7,408 bases of DNA from Candidatus Methanophagales archaeon (GTDB lineage: Archaea; Halobacteriota; Syntropharchaeia; Alkanophagales; Methanospirareceae), in NCBI GenBank assembly GCA_021161765.1, contig JAGGZZ010000205.1, forward strand, positions 1 to 7,408, in the 5' to 3' direction. The position numbers and the translations under genes are program-made. Below, in pieces: positions 1 to 6,586 of this stretch. The notes beneath the pieces are model-generated. The model saw only the letters and a list, made by a program, of their open reading frames with translations, did not search any database and was not told where the DNA came from. How positions within the stretch are numbered: position 1 is the stretch's first letter; the number at the start of each line of letters is the position of its first letter.

Positions 1-2
1 AG

Positions 3-104
3 GGATGTATTACGGATCAGTGGTGCGACAATTGCAACCAAATGATAGAGGATAACATAAATCATTTTATGCTGATTGAGGTTTATGCTTTCTCTGATTT
101 GTAA
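3..104 (+). other. Possible C-terminal end of a gene entering from the left edge
   Basis: One + strand frame stays open from the left edge for about 33 codons and stops at TAA 102-104. The residues include a CDNC motif (Cys-x-x-Cys) and end in VYAFSDL. This could be the tail of a gene lying mostly outside the window. A hydrophobic frame is also open on the opposite strand through the same bases (from about 125 down to 1, only ATG at 63-65), so coding in this stretch is undecided. I recognise no family in either reading. Confidence 0.15.
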
Positions 105-116
105 TATAAATGCTCC

Positions 117-156
117 AATAATCGCTCATTTTCCCCTGTTCTATATCGCGATTATT
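117..156. repeat. 9-bp perfect inverted repeat (stem-loop or operator)
   Basis: AATAATCGC at 117-125 is the exact reverse complement of GCGATTATT at 148-156, with a 22-base spacer. The right arm abuts and slightly overlaps the TATA-like element at 155-163. It could be an operator for that promoter or a stem-loop at the end of an upstream transcript. The repeat is seen directly; the function is inference. Confidence 0.45.
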
Positions 157-163
157 ATATAAA
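155..163. promoter_or_regulatory. Archaeal TATA-like box, possibly bidirectional
   Basis: TTATATAAA on the + strand reads TTTATATAA on the minus strand, which matches the archaeal TATA consensus (TTTATATA) particularly well in the minus direction. On the + strand it would start transcription near 185-190 and give a leader of about 100 bases before the ATG at 287. On the minus strand a start near 135 would feed whatever runs left off the window edge. A second, weaker candidate (CTATAAATA at 254-262) lies too close to the Shine-Dalgarno sequence at 266 to serve the 287 start. Confidence 0.35.
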
Positions 164-286
164 CCTTTGCTTTTTGTTCGCTGAAAATCCGAACGTTTTC
201 GATAGTTTTATCAGGGGTTTGAACGATATGATTAGTGAGCGCCGAGGAGTGCTCTATAAATAAAAGGAGGTGAAAACGAAAAAAAA

Positions 287-575
287 ATGAAGAAGAGAAT
301 AGCCGGGATATTAGCAATACTGCTACTGCTATGCACGGTTGTTCCAGTAATGGCTGAAGACCGAGCACGATGTCGAGGACAGTGATTTTGGATGTTCTAA
401 CTCGGGCTATCAAGGTCTTGATGAGGCGGATTTCCACTATCATTTCGGACATGGAGTAGATGAGATATGGTCCACGGTGATTTGCCTTTGGGACTATCCA
501 TTCTATGGTGTAGTAACTCCTTTGGAGGTCTCAGAGAAATGGGATAAGGATAACGAAAATGAAAAACAAAGTTAA
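287..575 (+). pseudogene. Broken secreted protein: signal peptide plus frameshifted DUF6345-like fragment
   Basis: A strong Shine-Dalgarno sequence (GGAGGTGA, 266-273) precedes ATG 287. The reading gives a typical signal peptide: MKKR, then a hydrophobic stretch of I, L and A, ending VPVMA before an acidic residue. The frame stops at TGA 383-385 after 32 codons. From about 357-363 another frame is open to TAA 573-575 and gives 70 residues with DEADFHYHFGHGVDE and LWDYPFYGVVTPLEVSEKW. This histidine/glycine-rich pattern resembles DUF6345-type archaeal exported proteins (family call from memory, moderate). A single-base indel just after the signal peptide would join the two frames. The fragment also seems cut short: after KWDKDNE the reading runs into the start of the next gene, overlapping it by 17 bases, as if the C-terminal part had been deleted. 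A sequencing error could explain the frameshift but not the missing C-terminus. Confidence 0.6.
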
Positions 576-1325
576 GTTGTTGGTAGTAAGTGGATTGCTC
601 ATGCTTGCTATATGCGGAATTGTACTACAAGCACAAACGCAAACCGGGAACGGGAATTGGGGAGGTATCATGTCTCCTATGTCAGGTGATATCGTGCTAA
701 AAGCCGAATTGCCAGAAGCACCAGCCACCTCGCCACTATACAAGGTTATAGACAATGGAACTGTGCCCTACTGTAAGCCGGATATGATGCACGTAAAGAA
801 GAACCTGCCGTCAGAAAAGGAAGCAACTGTCATTGCAAAGGAATGCTTAGAAAAGTATGGAGGCATACCAAAAGATGCTGTGCTTACAGGTGTCGAAACA
901 AACTACTTATATGGAATGAACACTAAAACCGGAGAAATTGTGGAAGAACATCCTTTAGGTGTAGATGTCAAATTTGAGCGAGAAATTAACGGCATGCCTG
1001 TGGTCGGTGCTGGTGGAGAGATAGATATGTCACTTGGCGAAAATGGTGAGCTGCTCTTCCTTTCAAAATGATGGAGATCGATTGAGTATGCTGGCGAGGT
1101 GGAAATAATCTCTGCAAGTGAGGCTTTCGAAAAGTTCGAAAAGGGAGAACTCATTCAAAAGCCGATGTCCCAAGAAGAAGTGGAGGTAACACAAATAAAA
1201 CTTGGATACTATGCAGAGCAGAAGCACCGGGAAAGAGGCAAGAATTCTATGAACCAGCATGGATATTTTACACAAAGGATGAGGCAGGCGACGTGATGCG
1301 ACTATGTGTAAATGCCGTAGCATGA
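559..1325 (+). pseudogene. Broken secreted protein with nonsense codon and frameshift
   Basis: Starts at ATG 559 behind AAGGAT (546-551). Residues 1-26 are a signal peptide (MKNK, hydrophobic core, then AQTQT). The intact part ends at TGA 1069-1071 (170 aa) after EINGMPVVGAGGEIDMSLGE and LLFLSK. The same frame continues at once with WRSIEYAGEVEIISASEAFE to about 1230, so TGA interrupts a longer protein. Near 1225-1240 the sensible reading moves to another frame, giving EFYEPAWIFYTKDEAGDVM and stopping at TGA 1323-1325. The pattern of PVVG-GG, then WR-x-x-x-Y, then EPAWIFYT is one I associate with the N-terminal region of archaeal exported proteins that can carry a DUF6345 domain further on; that domain is absent here. 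The 170-aa portion might still be made as a truncated exported protein. The upstream pseudogene overlaps it and may be from the same family, so the two could be remnants of a tandem duplication. Family name uncertain; the disruption is clear. Confidence 0.6.
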
Positions 1326-1344
1326 GCTTTTAAAACAAAAAAAG

Positions 1345-1357
1345 TTTTTTTCTTTTT
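1345..1357 (+). terminator. Oligo-T stretch after the left pseudogenes
   Basis: Seven Ts, a C and five more Ts lie 20 bases after the TGA at 1323-1325, preceded by seven As (1337-1343) that could pair with the T run. Oligo-T tracts are the usual intrinsic termination signal in archaea. This argues against translation starting at the TTG at 1356, which sits inside the tract. Confidence 0.4.
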
Positions 1358-1376
1358 GAAACGCTTGTTAATATTC

Positions 1377-2561
1377 ATGTCCAATCAAAAATCACGATTA
1401 CAACCGCAGATTCGGGCACAGAAGCAATTACTACTGTTTTCTATTGCCATACTCCTCTTCAGCACACTTATTGGCGCGGTCATCATGGTTCATCCGCTTT
1501 ACCTGAAACAATTTGTCGAACAGCCCGCATTGGTTGGATTAATAGCAGCAATATCGTCCTTTGCGGGATTAACATTCAGCCTCCCGATTGGTACTCTTTC
1601 TGACCGGGAGGGGAGGAAACCGATGTTAATCGTCTCTTTTGGGCTCGTATCTGTTGTACTCCTCGCGTTCTTCATTAATACCCGTCTTTATCCATTAATA
1701 TTGCTGCAAATAGCATTTGGTGTTTTCATGGCTCCGATATGGGTTGTTGGCGAAGCGTTCATCAAGGACATATCACCAACCGAAAGGCGAGGAGAATTCA
1801 GGTCTTTTTTCGGCACATTTGCAAATGCGGGGCTGCTCATAGGACCTTTAATAGGGGGTTTCCTGGCAGGAGCGCTTGGAATACGGTCACCATACCTTTT
1901 TGCGGCTATTCTGCTCGTCGTACCGTTGATTTTGGTATTTGGAATGAAGGACGGGCATAGCAACACAAATAAGAATCAGGCAGTGAGGGATTTTTTACCC
2001 GTGCTAAAGGAGTTCTTGCAGCAGAGAGAGCTAAAGCTCCTGGCTCTCTGCACCGTGTCACTGTACTTCTGGTACGCCGTGAGATGGGTATTTGGTCAGC
2101 TATTCCTTCTGGATCGGGGCTTTAGCTACTCCATAATAGGAATTTGGTTAGCCGTTTCGGTCCTCCCTTTTCTTCTTTTCCAGATACCCATAGGAAAATT
2201 AAGCGACAAAATAGGAAAAACGAGAATAATGTGTCTGGGGTTCTTGATTTCCGCGGTGTCGCTCATACCCCTGGGGTTTATGAGTTCAATTTCAAGTCTA
2301 TTAGCAACGATATTTATCGTATCTATTGGTACCGCCTTCGTCGAGCCGTTAATCGAGGCAAGAGTCACGGATATAGTGCCAAAAGACAGATATGGCGCTT
2401 ATTCAGGGATATTTGAATTCACAAAAACGCTGGGTCTCTTGTTGGGACCTGTGGCTTCGTCAGTCTTCGTTTATTCGTTTGGAATCTCATATTCCTTCAT
2501 TCCAGCAGTTGTATTCTTTATCCTGACTTTGGCTCTTTTTCTATACAAAAAATCTTTTTGA
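1377..2561 (+). CDS. MFS transporter, drug:H+ antiporter-like (12 TM)
   Basis: Integral membrane protein of the major facilitator superfamily, probably a proton-coupled exporter of small molecules. I take ATG 1377 (394 aa); a TTG at 1356 in the same frame would add seven residues but lies in the T tract. In numbering from the TTG (401 aa), the first helix spans about 25-48. Motif A is at 79-88 (GTLSDREGRK) between TM2 and TM3, and its second-half counterpart is at 280-290 (GKLSDKIGKTR). A motif C-like stretch of antiporters (LLIGPLIGGFLAG, 160-172) lies in TM5, and PTERRG (141-146) in the loop before it. The length and the two six-helix halves fit the DHA1-type group. The substrate cannot be read from sequence. 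The gene stands alone between the pseudogenes and a 71-base gap with a stem-loop. No frame damage is seen, so it is probably functional. Confidence 0.88.
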   Translation: MSNQKSRLQPQIRAQKQLLLFSIAILLFSTLIGAVIMVHPLYLKQFVEQPALVGLIAAISSFAGLTFSLPIGTLSDREGRKPMLIVSFGLVSVVLLAFFINTRLYPLILLQIAFGVFMAPIWVVGEAFIKDISPTERRGEFRSFFGTFANAGLLIGPLIGGFLAGALGIRSPYLFAAILLVVPLILVFGMKDGHSNTNKNQAVRDFLPVLKEFLQQRELKLLALCTVSLYFWYAVRWVFGQLFLLDRGFSYSIIGIWLAVSVLPFLLFQIPIGKLSDKIGKTRIMCLGFLISAVSLIPLGFMSSISSLLATIFIVSIGTAFVEPLIEARVTDIVPKDRYGAYSGIFEFTKTLGLLLGPVASSVFVYSFGISYSFIPAVVFFILTLALFLYKKSF

Positions 2562-2605
2562 TTTGATTGATTGAATGGAATGAGGAATATTTAAATCAAA
2601 AAGAT
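2552..2605. repeat. 13-bp perfect inverted repeat over the transporter stop codon
   Basis: ATCTTTTTGATTT (2552-2564) and AAATCAAAAAGAT (2593-2605) are exact reverse complements separated by 28 bases, extendable by one G-T and one A-T pair. The left arm contains the transporter stop (TGA 2559-2561) and the right arm overlaps the TATA-like element of the next gene. It could form an mRNA stem-loop that ends or protects the transporter transcript, or act as a DNA operator controlling the downstream pair. No G/C-rich stem or terminal T tract is present. Confidence 0.5.
2590..2597 (+). promoter_or_regulatory. TATA-like box upstream of the 146-aa/nucleotidyltransferase pair
   Basis: TTTAAATC lies about 40 bases before ATG 2633. 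A start site about 25 bases downstream (near 2617) leaves a short leader holding AAGGAT (2621-2626), a reasonable Shine-Dalgarno sequence 6 bases before the ATG. The element overlaps the right arm of the 13-bp inverted repeat, so occupancy of that repeat could affect transcription (inference). Confidence 0.35.
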
Positions 2606-2632
2606 AGTTAGTTTATTTGTAAGGATATAAAA

Positions 2633-3073
2633 ATGAACGAAAAACAAATCATCCAAAAACTGCAATCAAAGGACAAGGACGAGATACTGGATATCCCAGT
2701 GCTGCTGATAAATGAAAAAAGCGTCAATCTCAACGCTTTAATTGCGGTAGCGATAAAAGGAAAAGTGCAATCCGAAATTCTTGCGCTGATAGATATTGCG
2801 AACTTGCTGGAACGAAAAGGCGAATTTGAGGCGGTGTTGGCGGCGCATTACGATGAAAACTTTGAAGAGCGAACAATCGAAGACGCTATTTTCCCATACA
2901 AAGAATTTAGAAAAGCGATAAAAAGGAGTTTTTTGGAGCAGATTGAAAAAAGGTGGAATATCAAAATTGGATTCACATACGATGATTTTTATAAAGTTTA
3001 TCGAGATTACCATCTGTTACCGTATCATGGTGAACAGCTAAAGACCTATTTTGGTGATATAATTGAGATTTAG
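2633..3073 (+). CDS. Hypothetical protein paired with a nucleotidyltransferase
   Basis: A 146-aa protein I do not recognise. It has no signal peptide or membrane segment. It is rich in K, E, I and D and looks like a mostly helical cytoplasmic protein. Visible pieces are a helical N-terminus with QKLQSKDKDEILDIP (9-23), a hydrophobic stretch LNALIAVAIKGK (33-44), AHYDENFEERTIEDAIFPY around 71-89, and an aromatic C-terminal part (FTYDDFYKVYRDYHLLPYHG). No HEPN-type R-x4-6-H motif is evident. ATG 2633 follows AAGGAT. The last 11 bases overlap the next gene's TTG start, and GGTGAT (3053-3058) inside this gene is that gene's ribosome site, so the two are probably translationally coupled. The most natural reading is a partner or regulator of the nucleotidyltransferase, perhaps as one half of a toxin-antitoxin-like pair. 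That role is inferred from arrangement only. Confidence 0.7.
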   Translation: MNEKQIIQKLQSKDKDEILDIPVLLINEKSVNLNALIAVAIKGKVQSEILALIDIANLLERKGEFEAVLAAHYDENFEERTIEDAIFPYKEFRKAIKRSFLEQIEKRWNIKIGFTYDDFYKVYRDYHLLPYHGEQLKTYFGDIIEI

Positions 3074-3617
3074 AGATTGGGAAGCGGTAAGGAAAGAACT
3101 GAAAAGTGTGGGCACTTATTTGAAGAATCATCCAAGAGCAATTGCAATCGGTGGCACCGCACTGGTCTATTATGGACTGAAAAGGTCTACAAGAGACATT
3201 GATCTCGCCTTTCCTACGCAGGGTGAGTGTTTTTGGTTCGCAGAGGCGCTAAGAGAAAGCGGGTATGAGCTTAGAAAAGGAGAGGCGGTATGGAGGTTCA
3301 TAGACTTTGAGCGAGATTTATACATTGACATTTCCTATGGGAAGATAGGGGACGTTTCACCGAGCCAAGCAATGTTTTCACGGTTGAAAGAGGAGAGGAT
3401 AGATGAGATGAGCGTCTGGATACCTGCGCTGGAGGATTTGTTCATTATGAAGGCATGCCATTCCATAGATACATACGAAACCGATGCTATTGGTGATGCA
3501 AAAAGGATTTATGAGAAAATTGACATGAAAATTGTGCACAACGAGCTGAGAAATCAGAACGAAAGGGTAAATGAAAAAGTCAAGCGATGGCTAAGTGAGT
3601 TTGTTGAGAGAAAATGA
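3063..3617 (+). CDS. Minimal nucleotidyltransferase-fold protein (DUF6036-like)
   Basis: A 184-aa protein with the nucleotidyltransferase signature: IAIGGTALVYYGL (27-39) followed by RSTRDIDLAF (41-50), giving the GG motif and the metal-binding D45 and D47, and a likely third acidic residue D89 in LYIDISYG. The C-terminal half has PALEDLFIMK (121-130) and DAIGDAKRIYEK (141-152), the usual layout of DUF6036/AbiEii-like standalone nucleotidyltransferases. Such proteins transfer a nucleotide to a protein or RNA, or act as toxin or antitoxin in two-gene modules; the substrate here is unknown. The start is TTG 3063, chosen because GGTGAT lies 4 bases upstream and no ATG precedes the conserved core. 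It overlaps the upstream 146-aa gene by 11 bases and ends 10 bases before the NTPase gene. All key acidic residues are present, so it is probably active. Confidence 0.75.
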   Translation: MRFRDWEAVRKELKSVGTYLKNHPRAIAIGGTALVYYGLKRSTRDIDLAFPTQGECFWFAEALRESGYELRKGEAVWRFIDFERDLYIDISYGKIGDVSPSQAMFSRLKEERIDEMSVWIPALEDLFIMKACHSIDTYETDAIGDAKRIYEKIDMKIVHNELRNQNERVNEKVKRWLSEFVERK

Positions 3618-3627
3618 ATAAAGGACA

Positions 3628-4161
3628 ATGGACATAAGAATAGGAATAACCGGGAAGCCGAGGATAGGGAAGTCAACGATTATAAAAGCAGTGATAAAGA
3701 GATTGAAAGCAGAAGGTATAGCCGTGGGCGGCATGCTTACTTCCGATATGCGTGAGGGAGGAGTAAGGGTAGGCTTCTCCTTAGAGGATATAAATACGGG
3801 CGAAAAAGGTATTTTGGCACATGTACATCACCGCTGGACAGGTCCAAAGGTAAAGGTGGGGAAATACATCGTAAATCTTGCCGATTTGGATTCCATAGGT
3901 ACGAACTCGATAAAGAATGCGGTGGCACAGCCCGACCCAATTATAATCATCGCAGATGAAATAGGACCGATGGAACTGAAGTCAAAGCGATTCATAGAAG
4001 CTGTGGAAGAAGCAATAGAAAGTGATAAGTCTATGCTCGTCACAGTTCATCAGAGGTCGGAGCACGAATTGGTAAGAAGGGTAAAAAAGGAGTTTGAGAT
4101 GTTTGGAGTTACGCAAGAGAACAGAGACGAAATGGCAAATTGCATTATTCAGCGGTTTTAG
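3628..4161 (+). CDS. THEP1-type nucleoside triphosphatase
   Basis: A 177-aa P-loop NTPase matching the archaeal THEP1 family, which hydrolyses ATP, GTP and other NTPs to NDPs; its cell role is unsettled. Visible are the Walker A loop GKPRIGKST (9-17), a family-typical segment with GGMLTSDMREGGVRVGF (34-50), the Walker B strand IIIIADE (105-111) followed by IGPMEL (112-117), VTVHQRS (138-144) and the C-terminal TQENRDEMANCI (162-173). The length is normal for the family. ATG 3628 follows AAGGA (3621-3625) with unusually short spacing of about two bases, but it places the P-loop at the expected distance from the N-terminus. It lies 10 bases after the nucleotidyltransferase gene, so the three genes may share a transcript. 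The stop TAG (4159-4161) falls within a GCGGTTT tandem repeat, so the last residues (QRF) are encoded by repeat sequence. Confidence 0.88.
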   Translation: MDIRIGITGKPRIGKSTIIKAVIKRLKAEGIAVGGMLTSDMREGGVRVGFSLEDINTGEKGILAHVHHRWTGPKVKVGKYIVNLADLDSIGTNSIKNAVAQPDPIIIIADEIGPMELKSKRFIEAVEEAIESDKSMLVTVHQRSEHELVRRVKKEFEMFGVTQENRDEMANCIIQRF

Positions 4162-4211
4162 CGGTTTAGCGGTTTAGCGGTTTGGACAGTTTAGCGTGTT
4201 GGTGGTTTAGA
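4151..4211 (+). repeat. Short tandem repeat, AGCGGTTT units
   Basis: Units of AGCGGTTT start at 4151, 4160, 4168 and 4176. The first is one base longer and the rest have an exact 8-base period. A degenerate tail follows (GTTTAGCGTG at 4189-4198 and GGTGGTTTAG at 4201-4210). The array begins inside the NTPase gene and contains its stop codon. The 14-mer GTTTAGCGGTTTAG (4164-4177) recurs in inverted orientation at 7395-7408. The remaining gap to TruD, up to 4338, has no ORF of note and only short T- and A-rich runs that may serve as ends for the two convergent genes. Confidence 0.8.
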
Positions 4212-4338
4212 ATTTATTTTGGAGTAGAAAGAGGACAGCATTTTTGAAGGTTCTTCTGTCTTTGGGGATAAATTACTAAAGTTGTCTTCGTGAATAAAAC
4301 CCAACTTGTGTGCGATAATTCCTTAAAATTCTTCATCG

Positions 4339-5736
4339 TCAATCCTTCTTTTTCATGTATTCTCGCAGCACAACCGTTGCGTACGACCCTTTTGGTAAGA
4401 AGAACTTTAATTTTACTTTATTTCGACCGGGATTCATATCGTCATCGCTAATGGCTTCGTTGCTTAACTCAACCTTCACAGGCACTAAAACAGGTCTTCT
4501 TATTCCTTTGGAACTTATTTCTGGAATCTTTTCGATGTAAAAATCATTCAATTCAACGCATTCATCATCCAAAACTTTCCTTTCTATCTCTCCTTCCGCT
4601 CCTTCCGCAAATTCGGTTTCGTAGCCAAATGCAGGAGCAGTGACAAAAGCTCTGCCTCGCTTTATCAGCCGGTTTATCGCTTCTATTTTGTCCTCTGTGA
4701 CTTTCTCCATCCGGTCTTTGTGTAAATCCGCGAGTCCAAACCTGTCGCGGAAACAGACTACGTCGCCAACCAAAGCCTCGCCAAACGGCAGGTTTTGGTT
4801 CATACGGCGGCGGCTCAAAACGAGATTGAACAGATAAGCTTGATACGCATGCACGAAAAGTTTCTGCAGGTTCTTCGGAAGCACCGAAAAAGCAGAGAGG
4901 AAATCCGATTCGTTTATGCTTTCTCTTCCTCTTCCATTTTTTACCAGTTCATTCAGCATCGCCTTTTCGTATCGCAAGAACGGTGGCATTTTTTTCAATC
5001 CTTCTTTCAGTCCTTTCAGTTCGCCTTCCTTGCACAGCCGCCTTGCTCGTTTCGCCTCTTCGCTTTCGTCAGGGAACACATCCGAGATGTAGGACAATAC
5101 CGCTTCTTTTACTTCACCGCGTATCAGATGTTTCCCCACCACGTGCGTTATCGGGCGCCGAATACCAAAACGCTGAACGCCGAAGAAATTGGGTACGCCA
5201 CCTTCATTTTCTATTTCTGCGGTTATCGCCGCTATTTTTCGCTTTATATCCTCTTTACTGCCTTCTATGTCACGAATAACGATCTCAAATTCGTTTCCGT
5301 GCAGGTCACCCAGAGAAACGGCTTTATTCGAAGACCCTATTAGTTTTAACGATACGTCAGCGATTTTTAGTCGTTCCAGCTCGGTTTCTGCTATGTCTTC
5401 GCCCCAGATGCTTATCTTCTGCGTGGTAACGGCAACTTTGTCTTTGGTGCCTGCGAATCCGATTCGGTTCCTGCTGACTCGCAGCCGCCGTGAGATTTCG
5501 TTTATCACGCTGTGTGTGTCCCAGTTCTCCTTTGTCAGCTCGGCAATCAGGTATTTCCCTTCTTCTTGCTCTGCTCTGTTCGTGATTTCACGAACTAAGA
5601 AGTCAGCGGGTTTTGTTTTTATTACGCCGCCTATTCCTTCGGTTCGCGTAGAATAGAACCCTATGCCTATTCGGGCTTCGGATTCGGGGGGTTGGTTTTG
5701 GTGCATTTGCGGTGTTCTGAAGTTTTTATTTGCCAA
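4339..5736 (-). CDS. truD: tRNA pseudouridine synthase TruD
   Basis: The TruD family makes pseudouridine at position 13 of tRNAs; archaeal and eukaryotic relatives (Pus7) also modify other sites, including U35 of some tRNAs. It is a cytoplasmic, single-subunit enzyme. In the 465-aa protein I see IGGVIKTKPADFLVREI (35-51), the catalytic motif GFAGTKDKVAVTTQ (93-106) with catalytic Asp99, the conserved NFFGVQRFG (183-191), HAYQAYLFN (296-304) and the C-terminal LKFFLPKGSYATVVLREY (443-460). The insertion between the catalytic core and the C-terminal part is normal for archaeal members. Starts: TTG at 5734-5736, or ATG at 5704-5706 (residue 11). The first conserved block begins near residue 24, so both are possible. 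It is convergent with the NTPase gene and divergent from the methyltransferase across 40 bases. It stays open throughout and is the housekeeping anchor of the window. Confidence 0.95.
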   Translation of the reverse strand: MANKNFRTPQMHQNQPPESEARIGIGFYSTRTEGIGGVIKTKPADFLVREITNRAEQEEGKYLIAELTKENWDTHSVINEISRRLRVSRNRIGFAGTKDKVAVTTQKISIWGEDIAETELERLKIADVSLKLIGSSNKAVSLGDLHGNEFEIVIRDIEGSKEDIKRKIAAITAEIENEGGVPNFFGVQRFGIRRPITHVVGKHLIRGEVKEAVLSYISDVFPDESEEAKRARRLCKEGELKGLKEGLKKMPPFLRYEKAMLNELVKNGRGRESINESDFLSAFSVLPKNLQKLFVHAYQAYLFNLVLSRRRMNQNLPFGEALVGDVVCFRDRFGLADLHKDRMEKVTEDKIEAINRLIKRGRAFVTAPAFGYETEFAEGAEGEIERKVLDDECVELNDFYIEKIPEISSKGIRRPVLVPVKVELSNEAISDDDMNPGRNKVKLKFFLPKGSYATVVLREYMKKKD

Positions 5737-5776
5737 GATTGTTTAATACTAAAACAAGGGGTATATCACTATTAAC
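5737..5776. promoter_or_regulatory. Compact divergent promoter region between TruD and the methyltransferase
   Basis: Only 40 bases separate the two divergent starts. On the minus strand GATATAC (5761-5767) lies about 25 bases before the TTG at 5736, the spacing expected for a leaderless TruD transcript. On the + strand GTTTAATAC (5741-5749) is a weak TATA candidate for the methyltransferase, with a start near 5770 and almost no leader. No Shine-Dalgarno sequence is evident for either gene, which fits leaderless mRNAs. Confidence 0.35.
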
Positions 5777-6586
5777 ATGCTCGAAGCAAACAAAGCAGCA
5801 GCGGCAAAGTTTGGGATAGATACTCACTTCATCGAAGAAAAAACGGATACGCAAAGGAACATCGAAATTCTCGGCGACGACTTAACTTTTATTAGTGTCA
5901 GAGAATTTCAGCGAACAAAACATGTTCATCGTTTACATCCTTATCTCGGCAAATTTATTCCTCAACTTGTTGAGGTATTCTTGAAAAGATATTTTACACA
6001 AGGAGACACTGTTCTTGATCCATTCGCTGGTTCGGGAACGGCTTTAATCGAGGCAAACGTTCTGGGTATAAACTCGGTTGGAATAGAGCTATCGCCATTT
6101 AATGTGCTGATTCAGGAGGTAAAAGCCAAAAAATACAATATCCTTGAAGTCGAAAGAGAGATAAAAGATGCGTTGAAACGGTTAAAGGTTTTTTCCCGTA
6201 GATTACAAATTAAAGAGAAAGGGCAGGCTCTTCTTGTTGATGCCGTAGAGAAATTTGAAACGGATAGCGATTATTTGAAGGAGTGGCTTTCTGGCAGGGC
6301 ACTACAGGAGATTTTATTTTACAGAAGCATAATAGCGGACTATAAAAATCAAGATATACTGAAGATTATTCTTTCGCGGGCTGCCCGTTCAGCGCGACTT
6401 GTCCCACACTATGACCTGGCGCGACCTAAAAAGCCTGTGAGAGAGACGTACTGGTGCATAAAACACAAAAGATACTGCACGCCGATTGATGAGGCATTGA
6501 AGTTTATCAAACGCTATTCGATTATGAGAAAGGGGGGACTAACAAATGAGATACTCAGAAGAGGAATTAATTTCATATCTTTGTAA
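5777..6586 (+). CDS. C-terminally truncated DNA methyltransferase (restriction-modification remnant)
   Basis: The first part is the AdoMet-binding half of an amino-methyltransferase (N6-adenine or N4-cytosine type). A motif X-like HPYLGKFIP (54-62) precedes motif I VLDPFAGSGT (79-88) and the acidic GIELSPF (102-108). A helical region follows, then SRAARSARLVPHYDLA (200-215) and a CIKHKRYC cysteine/histidine cluster (227-234). In enzymes of this layout the catalytic (D/N/S)PPY motif should come next, but it is absent from the rest of this ORF and from the DNA that follows. After KFIKRYS (242-248) the reading becomes IMRKGGLTNEILRRGINFIS, which is the start of the next gene read in the wrong frame, so the ORF overlaps that gene by 41 bases. 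I infer a deletion near 6520 that removed the catalytic half. The product could bind AdoMet but should not methylate DNA. Confidence 0.75.
   Translation: MLEANKAAAAKFGIDTHFIEEKTDTQRNIEILGDDLTFISVREFQRTKHVHRLHPYLGKFIPQLVEVFLKRYFTQGDTVLDPFAGSGTALIEANVLGINSVGIELSPFNVLIQEVKAKKYNILEVEREIKDALKRLKVFSRRLQIKEKGQALLVDAVEKFETDSDYLKEWLSGRALQEILFYRSIIADYKNQDILKIILSRAARSARLVPHYDLARPKKPVRETYWCIKHKRYCTPIDEALKFIKRYSIMRKGGLTNEILRRGINFISL

Noticed and set aside
141..452. Minus-strand 103-aa open frame over the first pseudogene
   Set aside because: It is antisense to a signal peptide and HYHFGHG coding, with no family motif; the + strand reading with its Shine-Dalgarno sequence is far better supported.
1356..1376. 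TTG start for the transporter, adding seven residues
   Set aside because: It lies within an oligo-T tract without a ribosome site, and ATG 1377 gives a normal MFS N-terminus.
4151..4183. CRISPR array
   Set aside because: Units are 8 bases with no spacers; there is no 24-37 base repeat or cas gene.
4795..5656. Long + strand open frames (182 and 155 aa) opposite TruD
   Set aside because: They lie wholly antisense to a well-supported TruD, have the low-complexity S/F/R-rich composition of reverse-strand shadows, and show no family motif.
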